A stretch of DNA of 37,257 bases, from positions 1 to 37,257 of IMG/VR virus record IMGVR_UViG_3300009151_000016. The stretch is one strand, 5' to 3'. Below the pieces are notes generated by a model, which had not been told where the DNA came from, did not search any database, and worked only from the letters and a program-made list of their open reading frames with translations. The stretch is from a virus. Shown here in pieces: positions 31,037 through 37,257 of this stretch; position 1 is the stretch's first letter, and each line of letters starts with the position of its first letter. The position numbers and the translations under genes are program-made.

Positions 31037-31222
31037 ATGAACAACTACTTTGAAATGCAAGCCGAGCGTGACAAATGGAAAAAGATTGCTGACGATCTTG
31101 CATCTGCATTGCTTCTACCTGTAGGCGAAGAATGGTATGACGCTCAAATACTGGAATCCGCACTTGCTCAATACACAAACGCTATTGAACCCAACCCGAT
31201 ACAATCAACAGTTAAGGAATAA
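31037..31222 (+). CDS. 61-residue coiled protein, AERDKWK family
   Basis: ATG 31037 is preferred over an earlier in-frame ATG at 30983, which would cover the membrane peptide. The helix (MQAERDKWKKIADDLASALL) matches that of 30681-30947. Function unknown. Confidence 0.62.
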   Translation: MNNYFEMQAERDKWKKIADDLASALLLPVGEEWYDAQILESALAQYTNAIEPNPIQSTVKE

Positions 31223-31224
31223 CT

Positions 31225-31458
31225 ATGACTTATGACAGCCACATGGCAACCGCAACAATCACCGAACAACACACAACCATTGATCGCCTACGACACGAAC
31301 TAGCACAAGAGCGTGAACTAGCCGACCTACTACAACACAGCCTTAACGCGTTAATGAAAGACTATGTAACAAAAGACCTAGACCCACGAACCGATGAAGC
31401 AATCCGAAACGCGCTATCCGCATTCCGCGACCAACGCAACTACCCCCTAACCAACTGA
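31225..31458 (+). CDS. 77-residue coiled-coil protein
   Basis: AAGGA lies 7 bases before the ATG. The product is a long charged helix (TTIDRLRHELAQERELADLL) with Leu spacing of a coiled coil. It sits directly before the XRE regulator gene. Function unknown. Confidence 0.65.
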   Translation: MTYDSHMATATITEQHTTIDRLRHELAQERELADLLQHSLNALMKDYVTKDLDPRTDEAIRNALSAFRDQRNYPLTN

Positions 31459-31471
31459 AAGAAACCAACCA

Positions 31472-31708
31472 ATGTCCCCCTTCTCTGAACTGTTCCGCAC
31501 ACACCGCACCAGAATGAACCTCACACAACGAGCAGTCGCAAACGCAATGAATGTAAGCCAAACAGCCGTGTACCTATGGGAAAGTGGCAGAGCCACCCCA
31601 ACACTTGCTAACTTGGTTTTCTTAGAACAACTCTTTGAAGTTGATCGTGGCACATTGCTCATACCTTGTGCCTATGCAATATCCGCCAAACAAGGAGAAG
31701 CAGGCTGA
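31472..31708 (+). CDS. XRE/Cro-family HTH regulator
   Basis: A 78-residue protein with a complete XRE helix-turn-helix: RMNLTQRAVANAMNVSQTAV, then LWESGRATPTLANLVFLEQL. It is the best candidate for a phage repressor or activator. One possible target is the ACAA-N-TTGT/CTGACAA element in the leaderless promoters; that is inference. No integrase or second repressor is visible. Confidence 0.85.
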   Translation: MSPFSELFRTHRTRMNLTQRAVANAMNVSQTAVYLWESGRATPTLANLVFLEQLFEVDRGTLLIPCAYAISAKQGEAG

Positions 31709-32214
31709 AGGTTCGTGCGCTACTGCTGATGATGGGATTGATTGTGATTCCAAGTCAGCAAGTGAGCGCAAAAGGTGACCCTTCACAACGGGTGCCTGAA
31801 TCAGAACTTCAACTGCAAATGCTTCACCCACGCGTGATGCCTGTCCAGTATTGGGATGCTGTTGCTGTATGTGAATCATCATTGGATGGCTCAACAGCGC
31901 GTTGGAACGATGGTGGCAACTTCTCTGGTGGTCTTGGCATTGCAACTTCTACTTGGCTTGCTTTTGGTGGTCGCCAATTTGCTTCTACTGCTGGTCGCGC
32001 CACAAAGGAAGAACAGTTGATTGTTGCTAACAGGATCAGCGTGTTGGGTTATCAAACAAAGAATCGTTTTATGACTGTGGATGACAGGTTAAATAACCGC
32101 CCGTGGTTTCAGTATCCCGTGTCCTTTTTTGGGTGGGGTTGCATCAAGGCTCATAAACGGCTTCACCCTCAAAACTGGCTGAAATCTCATGCCCGACCTA
32201 TGAGGCGTGGCTAA
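31705..32214 (+). CDS. Secreted Rpf-like transglycosylase, probable CTG start
   Basis: AAGGAG at 31692-31697 is 7 bases before CTG 31705, which overlaps the XRE stop (CTGA). Starting there gives a complete signal peptide (Lys2, Arg4, hydrophobic core, SQQVSA cut site). The first ATG, at 31726, would lose the basic end. After it, WDAVAVCESSLDGS with candidate Glu57, then FSGGLGIATSTWLAFGG, match the Rpf/lysozyme-like core that cuts peptidoglycan glycan strands. Rpf proteins can wake dormant Actinobacteria. It could act in lysis or in wall remodelling of resting hosts. Confidence 0.8.
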   Translation: MKVRALLLMMGLIVIPSQQVSAKGDPSQRVPESELQLQMLHPRVMPVQYWDAVAVCESSLDGSTARWNDGGNFSGGLGIATSTWLAFGGRQFASTAGRATKEEQLIVANRISVLGYQTKNRFMTVDDRLNNRPWFQYPVSFFGWGCIKAHKRLHPQNWLKSHARPMRRG

Positions 32215-32235
32215 AACCCTTATATTGCAAGGGTT
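32215..32235. repeat. AACCCTT/AAGGGTT hairpin after the Rpf-like gene
   Basis: AACCCTT (32215-32221) and AAGGGTT (32229-32235) form a 7-bp stem with a 7-base loop, directly after the Rpf stop. It is nearly the same as the hairpin at 23301 and has the same spacing to the following promoter. It may also act as a weak terminator. Confidence 0.75.
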
Positions 32236-32246
32236 AAAAGAATGAC

Positions 32247-32282
32247 TTGCGCATCCTGACAATCTGCGGTTATAGTCAGGGT
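32247..32282 (+). promoter_or_regulatory. Leaderless promoter with CTGACAA spacer element
   Basis: -35 TTGCGC (32247-32252), 18-bp spacer with ATCCTGACAATCTGCGGT, -10 TATAGT (32271-32276), then 6 bases to ATG 32283. Together with the hairpin upstream it repeats the layout of the reverse-strand promoter at 23255-23290. Confidence 0.88.
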
Positions 32283-32702
32283 ATGGAAAACAACACAGAC
32301 ACAAACAAAAGCCATCTCACGATGAAACAAGAACGCGCCGACAGAATGTTTGACGCATTACAAGAACAACTCAACAACTCAGACGGACTCATCCAGACGA
32401 TCGCACTATTCACAACCGAAGGCGAATGGGTACCAGCAAAAATGGTTTCAAGCCAATACGGAACATCATGGATGGTTCTCAACGAAAACGGAAAATCAAC
32501 AGGCGTGTTCGTTCCCTTCCGTTCAAAGAAGCGCGAAACACAAGCCAAGCGCGGATTTGTTGAAGGCTTTGTAAAAGTAACCGCGATGGTTGCTTACTCA
32601 GGTGGTTTCAGCCCAACCGCAAGCATTGTTTCAGCAAAAGAAGTTGGAACAGGCAAGCCAGTAACAATCGTAAGCACCGACCGATTCCAAGACGGTTTGT
32701 GA
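32283..32702 (+). CDS. Leaderless 139-residue unknown protein
   Basis: Begins MENNTDTNKSH with no ribosome binding site and the -10 box 6 bases upstream. A helix (KQERADRMFDALQEQLNNSD) is followed by beta strands (WVPAKMVSSQYGTSWMVLNE) and a Ser/Thr/Val C-terminus. It is the largest of the leaderless group. The stop overlaps the next ATG. Function unknown. Confidence 0.72.
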   Translation: MENNTDTNKSHLTMKQERADRMFDALQEQLNNSDGLIQTIALFTTEGEWVPAKMVSSQYGTSWMVLNENGKSTGVFVPFRSKKRETQAKRGFVEGFVKVTAMVAYSGGFSPTASIVSAKEVGTGKPVTIVSTDRFQDGL

Positions 32703-33019
32703 TGAACACATACAAGCCAAACAAGTTTGACGGTTACTGCGGTTGCGGAACAAAAGTATTAGCAGGCGCAGGTTTCTACATTTACGGACAAACATTCTGC
32801 CAAACACCAAACGATCTAACCCGTTGCCCAACAGAACAAGAAACACTAAACAAACTGGTCACAGCAAACGAAGCCCACACCAACGCAATATGGGAATCAA
32901 GTTTCACACCAACACCAGACGGTGCCTGCGACAAATGCGGTGGCAACGGCAAATATGTATTCAGCAACGGCACAATCGGTGTTTGCTACCAATGCAACGG
33001 AACAGGCAAAGACAAGTAA
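32702..33019 (+). CDS. Zinc-knuckle protein
   Basis: 105 residues from ATG 32702 in a TGATG overlap. It has an N-terminal CGCG cluster and two C-terminal DnaJ-type knuckles, CDKCGGNG and CYQCNGTG. This is the third protein with the CxxCxGxG pair. Function unknown; nucleic-acid or protein binding is likely. Confidence 0.7.
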   Translation: MNTYKPNKFDGYCGCGTKVLAGAGFYIYGQTFCQTPNDLTRCPTEQETLNKLVTANEAHTNAIWESSFTPTPDGACDKCGGNGKYVFSNGTIGVCYQCNGTGKDK

Positions 33020-33059
33020 CACCACCAACGCTCCGTGGCTTGCACCAGAAAAGGGTGGT

Positions 33060-33644
33060 ATGGAACACACGCAAACCACGGAGACATCATTGGGGGAAAC
33101 CAAATCATACGCCCCCACGATTACTGTTGTCCCCATGAACCACGAAACAATCCCCATCACCAACATCACCAGCCACCCACAAAATGTCAGACAAGGCGAC
33201 ATCGGATCAGTCATTGAATCCCTAAAAGCCCACGGACAATACCGACCCATCGTGGTACAAAAATCCACAGGACACATCCTCGCTGGAAACCACACATGGC
33301 AAGCCGCCAAGAAACTCAAAATGAAAACCATCGCAGTCACATGGTTGGATGTAGATGATGACGAAGCCCTACGCATCCTGCTGGTGGACAACCGCACAAA
33401 CGATCTCGCTTCCTACGATGACCACGGGTTAGCCGACCTGCTCACAGGGCTGATGAAAACAGAAGGGAAACTGTCTGGCACAGGATTTGATCCAGATGAC
33501 CTTGACAGCCTGCTGAGGGCTTTGGAGTTGCCACCTTTGCCAGATACGCCAGATGAGCCTGAGAAGCCTTCCAGAAGCCCTTTGAGGTGTCCTGAGTGTG
33601 GTTTTGAATGGCATGAGGGCAAAGACGGGTTTGAGCCTGTTTAG
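33060..33644 (+). CDS. ParB-like nuclease-domain protein
   Basis: 194 residues from ATG 33060. It has the ParB N-terminal pattern: IPITNITSHPQNVRQGDIGS, then LKAHGQYRPIVVQKSTGHIL and AGNHTWQAAKKL. These are followed by DVDDDEALRILLVDNRTND, typical of ParB-like proteins found with phage methylases and terminases. The C-terminus has a Pro-rich linker and one CPECGFEW pair. It probably binds or nicks DNA and may act in packaging or replication. It differs from the ParB-like protein at 2390. Confidence 0.75.
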   Translation: MEHTQTTETSLGETKSYAPTITVVPMNHETIPITNITSHPQNVRQGDIGSVIESLKAHGQYRPIVVQKSTGHILAGNHTWQAAKKLKMKTIAVTWLDVDDDEALRILLVDNRTNDLASYDDHGLADLLTGLMKTEGKLSGTGFDPDDLDSLLRALELPPLPDTPDEPEKPSRSPLRCPECGFEWHEGKDGFEPV

Positions 33645-33681
33645 GGGCTAAAAAAGATTTTTGGGGAAATGTGCTGAAAAG

Positions 33682-33718
33682 TTGCACCAGCCTGACAATC
33701 TGTGGTTATAGTTAAGTC
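33682..33718 (+). promoter_or_regulatory. Leaderless promoter with CTGACAA spacer element
   Basis: -35 TTGCAC (33682-33687), 19-bp spacer with CCTGACAATCTGTGGT, and -10 TATAGT (33707-33712). Six bases then lead to ATG 33719. It is nearly identical to the promoter at 32247 from CCTGACAATCTG through TATAGT. No hairpin lies upstream. Confidence 0.85.
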
Positions 33719-33949
33719 ATGGAAAACATCACAAACCACAAAGCAATCAAAATTAGCGACAAAGAATGGATGTGCAATGGCATCACAATCACCACTATGC
33801 GTTTTGATAAACGCAGCAAGCGTTACACATTCAAGAAGCCTGAAGCCTTCTTGACCAATCACCCAATGGAAACCAGTCGCATTTATTGCACAACACTTGA
33901 AGCCTGTGTTGCAGCAATCAACAACATCTACTCAAAGGAAGCAAAGTAA
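33719..33949 (+). CDS. Leaderless 76-residue protein
   Basis: Starts MENITNHKAIK directly after a -10 box. The alpha/beta pattern (GITITTMRFDKRSKRYTFKK, then a C-terminal helix ACVAAINNIYSKEAK) resembles the next gene. It overlaps that gene by TAATG. Function unknown. Confidence 0.75.
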   Translation: MENITNHKAIKISDKEWMCNGITITTMRFDKRSKRYTFKKPEAFLTNHPMETSRIYCTTLEACVAAINNIYSKEAK

Positions 33950-34167
33950 TGAACGCCACACCAAAAATGCACAGACACCCAATGGGACTGATCACAACAG
34001 AAGGAGACTTTGTTGTAACAAACGAAGGCAGAAACAGTTGGGCAATCCGACCCACACTCAACGGCGAAGTTGACTTCTACGATGAATGGAACAAAACCAG
34101 TTACGCACACACAACAAAACAAGAAGCAATCGCCCACATCACATACATAAGAAACAAGCACAACTAA
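33949..34167 (+). CDS. 72-residue small alpha/beta protein
   Basis: Coupled by TAATG. The pattern of beta strands followed by TKQEAIAHITYIRNK repeats the fold pattern of the upstream gene and of 9153-9398. It lies just before the terminase genes. Function unknown. Confidence 0.7.
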   Translation: MNATPKMHRHPMGLITTEGDFVVTNEGRNSWAIRPTLNGEVDFYDEWNKTSYAHTTKQEAIAHITYIRNKHN

Positions 34168-34188
34168 TAAACTGACCACTCAACAACC

Positions 34189-34635
34189 ATGAGTTACACT
34201 CAACACATGGCACAATCAAAATCACCCAAACCAGAAGTCATAGACAAAGAACGACAAGTCCTAGAACTACGCCGCGCAGGAGCCACCTATGACGACATCG
34301 CACGAACAGTCGGATACGCAGACCCATCAGGCGCATACACCGCATTCAGACGCGCACTCAAACGCACACTCCTAGACGCAGGATCAGAAGAAATCCGCGA
34401 AGCCGAACTAGACCGCCTTGACCGTATGCAACGCGCACTCTGGAACAAAGTCACCACAGGCGATGTCAACGCAATCAACACCGTTCTACGCATCATGCAC
34501 AGACGCGCCCAATACTTAGGGCTTGACTCACCAATCAAACAAGAAATCAAAGTGGACATAGCCGACACAACCAGCATTGACGCTGAAGTAGCACGACTCA
34601 TAGAAATGCTCGCCACCAACGACACACCTGCATGA
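34189..34635 (+). CDS. terS: Terminase small subunit
   Basis: A 148-residue protein with an N-terminal helix-turn-helix (QVLELRRAGATYDDIARTVG, then GAYTAFRRALKRTL) and a helical oligomerisation region, the layout of small terminase. ATG 34189 has no ribosome binding site; an ATG at 34207 is possible. It overlaps the large subunit by 4 bases and would choose the packaging site. Confidence 0.78.
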   Translation: MSYTQHMAQSKSPKPEVIDKERQVLELRRAGATYDDIARTVGYADPSGAYTAFRRALKRTLLDAGSEEIREAELDRLDRMQRALWNKVTTGDVNAINTVLRIMHRRAQYLGLDSPIKQEIKVDIADTTSIDAEVARLIEMLATNDTPA

Positions 34636-35954
34636 GCGACATAAACACACGCATCGCCGCATCACAGTTCCGTTGGGAACACCAACAAGCCCGACCCGAC
34701 CAGTTACCACCAGACGGTGACTGGATGATCTGGCTAATTCAATCAGGGCGTGGATGGGGCAAGACCCGTGTAGGTGCTGAAACGATCGCTAAGTGGGCAA
34801 TACGACAACCCAACACCAGATGGGCGATACTTGCACCAACCTTCGGTGACGCTCGTGACACCTGCGTAGAAGGTGAGTCGGGGCTACTCAACATTTTAAG
34901 ACGATACGGAATGCTCCGAGACAAAAACGGATGGAACAGATCTATCGGCGAAATCCACCTCACCAACGGTTCACGCATCAAATGTTTCTCAGGTGACGAA
35001 CCAGACAGACTCCGTGGCTCTCAACACCACGGCGCATGGGTAGATGAATACGCCGCGTTCCGATATCCAGATGCGTTTGACCAACTTCAATTCGGTTTAC
35101 GACTAGGGCAACACCCACGCACAGTCATCACCACCACGCCACGATCAAAACCCTTTATCCGTGCGTTACTGAAACGCCAAGACGGTTCCGTGATCATCAC
35201 CCGTGGCGCAACCTTTGACAACAAAGACAACCTTGCACCAGCCGCACTTGCTGAACTACTCGCAAGATACGAAGGCACCCGTTTAGGCAAGCAAGAGTTA
35301 TACGGCGAACTATTAGAAGATGTAGAAGGCGCACTCTGGACACTCGCACTCATTGAATCCGCACGAATCACCGAAGCCCCACACCTATCACGCGTCATTG
35401 TCGCTGTTGACCCTGCCGTAACCGAAACAGGAGACGAAACAGGCATCATCGTTGCAGGCAGAGACACCAACCACAACGGCTATGTACTCGCTGACTATTC
35501 AATGCGTGGCAGACCTGACGCATGGGCAAGACAAGTCATAGAAGCATACGACATCCACATGGCTGACTCCGTAGTAGTGGAAGTCAATCAAGGCGGTGAA
35601 CTTGTATCCCAAGTCCTACGCACCATCAGACCATCACTTCCGATCCGTGAAGTACGCGCATCCAAAGGCAAACGGTTACGCGCCGAACCCATTAGTGCTT
35701 TATACGAACAAGGCAAAGTTCACCATGTCGGTGTGTTTGACAACCTAGAAAACCAAATGTGCGAATGGACACCAGACGACCCCAAATCACCCGATCGTTT
35801 AGATGCACTCGTATGGGCAATGACCGACCTGATACAACATTCAGGTGTGCAATCGTTCCTAGATCAACTCGCAACAATGTGTCCATCGTGCAACTACCCA
35901 AACAAAAAAGAAGCGATTATGTGTGTCTCTTGTATGCGCCCAATCACAGGATGA
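34632..35954 (+). CDS. terL: Terminase large subunit with C-terminal zinc ribbon
   Basis: A 440-residue protein with Walker A SGRGWGKTR (Lys44, Thr45), Walker B in GAWVDEY near 135, and nuclease Asp in VIVAVDPAV near 256, then WAMTDLI near 410. It cuts and pumps DNA into the head. The last 25 residues form an extra zinc ribbon, CPSC and CVSC. The portal gene follows. Confidence 0.9.
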   Translation: MSDINTRIAASQFRWEHQQARPDQLPPDGDWMIWLIQSGRGWGKTRVGAETIAKWAIRQPNTRWAILAPTFGDARDTCVEGESGLLNILRRYGMLRDKNGWNRSIGEIHLTNGSRIKCFSGDEPDRLRGSQHHGAWVDEYAAFRYPDAFDQLQFGLRLGQHPRTVITTTPRSKPFIRALLKRQDGSVIITRGATFDNKDNLAPAALAELLARYEGTRLGKQELYGELLEDVEGALWTLALIESARITEAPHLSRVIVAVDPAVTETGDETGIIVAGRDTNHNGYVLADYSMRGRPDAWARQVIEAYDIHMADSVVVEVNQGGELVSQVLRTIRPSLPIREVRASKGKRLRAEPISALYEQGKVHHVGVFDNLENQMCEWTPDDPKSPDRLDALVWAMTDLIQHSGVQSFLDQLATMCPSCNYPNKKEAIMCVSCMRPITG

Positions 35955-36028
35955 GTAAGATGCACTATTCAAGACGCAAAGCAATCAAGATTGGAAGGCG
36001 TAACACATGGGCATTCGTGACCGCATAG
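35951..36028 (+). CDS. Possible 25-residue basic peptide
   Basis: ATG 35951 overlaps the terminase stop (ATGA). The product (MHYSRRKAIKIGRRNTWAF) is very basic. It ends 22 bases inside the portal gene. Coupling favours translation; it may serve only to carry ribosomes to the portal start. Confidence 0.35.
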   Translation: MSKMHYSRRKAIKIGRRNTWAFVTA

Positions 36029-37257
36029 GCAAAGCATTGGCACTACCTTCAGGTGCAACAACATTGTCACCAGCGCAAATACAGGCAATGCAAAACATTC
36101 CTCAATCAGGCATGAGGGCTGTACCACTTGAACGCGACATCCAAGACGCAATCGTTCCGTTCCCTGCGGCAACACCACTAATCCCTGCACTCATTAACGC
36201 ACCACGCGATGATGGTCGTGCTGACCCACGCAAATACGAATACCCCGTTGCATGGAACCTTCAACTAACTGAACAACGCGCAATCCCATTCAAACTGTTG
36301 CGCGAAGTTGCTGATCAGGCTGACATTGTTCGTAAATGCATTGAGATTGTTAAAGCCACCGTTGCAGGTATGGAATGGGACATCACCATGACCGATAGTG
36401 CTGTACGGCGTGTCATGGAAGAACAAGAACTAGGACAGACACTCGCCGCAAAGGTTGCTCGCGATGCTTTACAGCCTGAGATGACACGCGCTAAAGACTT
36501 CTGGATTTCACCAGACCGCATGAACGGCATGAGTTTCCAAGAGTGGATAATGATGGCGTTAGAAGAAATGCTTGTCCTTGACGCGCTTTCCATCTATCCG
36601 AACCGCACCCAAGACAACAAAGATTTACATTCACTTGAAATCCTTGACGGGTCAACCATTAAACCATTGTTGAATCAGCGTGGCTCACGCCCACTCCCAC
36701 CACACCCTGCGTTCCAACAGATCCTTTGGGGTTTCCCTCGTGGCGAGTTCACCGCATCAGCAGACAGCAACGGCGAGTTCACACAAGACGACCTTGTGTA
36801 TGCGCCACGCACACGCCGAACAAACACACCATACGGTTACTCACCTGTAGAGCGTTGCTTAACACTTGTTGACCTTTACATGAAACGCCTTCAATGGCTT
36901 CGTACAGAGTTCACAGATGGTGTCGCTCCTGATGTGATGATGCAAACAGATGCTTCGTTTGGTTCAAACCCTGAACTACTGCGTGGCTATGAACAAGTCT
37001 TTAACGATGCACTTGCAGGAAACCTAGAACAACGCAGGCGTATGCGCATCTTGCCTTCAGGCATGAACCCCATATTCCCACCAGCATCCGACAAGAAACA
37101 CTCATCAGAGTTTGACAACTGGCTCATCCAACAAATCTGTGGACACTTCGGTGTACTACCAACACAGTTAGGTATGACCGCTTCTGGTGCGCTAGGAGAA
37201 ACAGGACATCAGCAAGGCGAAGCATCCACCGCTGAAAACATTGGTATGCGCCCACTC
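36007..37257 (+). CDS. Portal protein, N-terminal part of the portal-MuF-ART fusion
   Basis: ATG 36007 opens a frame of 417 codons to the window end with no stop. Codon 377 begins at 37135, which equals base 1, so the frame continues there. Portal features include PVAWNLQLTEQRAIPFKLLR, EWIMMALEEMLVLDALSIYP and YGYSPVERCLTLVDLYMKR. Portals form the 12-fold ring through which DNA enters and leaves. In most relatives portal and MuF are separate genes; here they share one chain. Confidence 0.88.
   Translation, partial: MGIRDRIGKALALPSGATTLSPAQIQAMQNIPQSGMRAVPLERDIQDAIVPFPAATPLIPALINAPRDDGRADPRKYEYPVAWNLQLTEQRAIPFKLLREVADQADIVRKCIEIVKATVAGMEWDITMTDSAVRRVMEEQELGQTLAAKVARDALQPEMTRAKDFWISPDRMNGMSFQEWIMMALEEMLVLDALSIYPNRTQDNKDLHSLEILDGSTIKPLLNQRGSRPLPPHPAFQQILWGFPRGEFTASADSNGEFTQDDLVYAPRTRRTNTPYGYSPVERCLTLVDLYMKRLQWLRTEFTDGVAPDVMMQTDASFGSNPELLRGYEQVFNDALAGNLEQRRRMRILPSGMNPIFPPASDKKHSSEFDNWLIQQICGHFGVLPTQLGMTASGALGETGHQQGEASTAENIGMRPL
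37135..37257. repeat. Right copy of terminal direct repeat (circular assembly overlap)
   Basis: This is the second copy of the 123-bp sequence at the left edge. It lies inside the portal gene and is in frame with it. Removing one copy leaves about 37,134 bp of unique sequence. Confidence 0.93.

Noticed and set aside
32743-33138. Plus-strand basic frame of 131 codons
   Set aside because: Arg/His/Pro-rich shadow of the zinc-knuckle and ParB-like genes.
34150-34188. Leaderless promoter before the small terminase
   Set aside because: An A/T-rich TAATAAACT is present, but no -35 or CTGACAA spacer at the right place could be aligned.
1-37257. Integrase, attachment site or tRNA gene
   Set aside because: No tyrosine or serine recombinase motifs and no cloverleaf-like sequence were seen by eye. 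The XRE protein alone does not show a temperate life style.

Overview
The window looks like a complete genome of a tailed phage with a long non-contractile tail (siphovirus type), assembled as a circle and cut inside the portal gene. Bases 1-123 are identical to 37135-37257, and the portal reading frame runs off the right end and continues in phase from base 1. The unique length is therefore about 37.13 kb. Several features point to an actinobacterial host: a WhiB-type Fe-S regulator, an Rpf-like transglycosylase with a signal peptide, a proteasome/HslV-like hydrolase, promoters placed for leaderless mRNAs, and actinophage-style tail genes. A Thr-rich linked surface protein is also present. 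A more exact host cannot be fixed from sequence alone. I see no integrase, partition operon or tRNA gene.

Layout. 34.2-37.3 kb joined to 0-9.1 kb is the packaging/head module: small and large terminase, a portal-MuF-ADP-ribosyltransferase fusion of about 1170 residues, a ParB-like protein, a protease-scaffold fusion, major capsid, connector, neck and major tail protein. It ends at a strong bidirectional terminator. After one reverse-strand small gene and a promoter region, 9.5-17.4 kb is the tail module: frameshifted tail chaperones, tape measure, distal tail, fibre and hub-like proteins. 17.4-20.1 kb is lysis and surface: holin-like proteins, an M15 peptidase endolysin and a secreted PA14/Thr-rich protein. 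20.0-22.3 kb holds an HTH protein, a metallophosphoesterase and an Ntn-hydrolase. A short reverse-strand operon with a SprT-like metalloprotease lies at 22.3-23.25 kb. 23.4-29.1 kb is DNA metabolism: YqaJ exonuclease, ERF annealing protein, an HTH protein split by an amber codon, SSB, WhiB, a Mom-like DNA-modification enzyme, a putative nuclease and a replication protein. 29.1-34.2 kb is a dense cassette of small, tightly overlapping, mostly unknown genes with an XRE regulator, the Rpf-like protein, zinc-knuckle proteins and a ParB-like protein.

The most striking non-coding signal is a dispersed family of promoters at about 9.42, 23.27, 23.36, 32.26 and 33.70 kb. The best copies share a TTGC-like -35, an 18-19 bp spacer carrying CTGACAA, and a TA-rich -10 only 5-6 bp from an ATG. 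They appear to drive leaderless mRNAs of small genes whose proteins begin alike (ME-x-x-T). Three intergenic regions also carry a related AAACCCTT/AAGGGTTT hairpin, in two cases at the same distance from the promoter. This looks like a phage-wide regulon controlled through the promoter spacer. The structural surprise is the fusion of portal, MuF and a putative ADP-ribosyltransferase in one chain, which could place an effector at the DNA exit pore.
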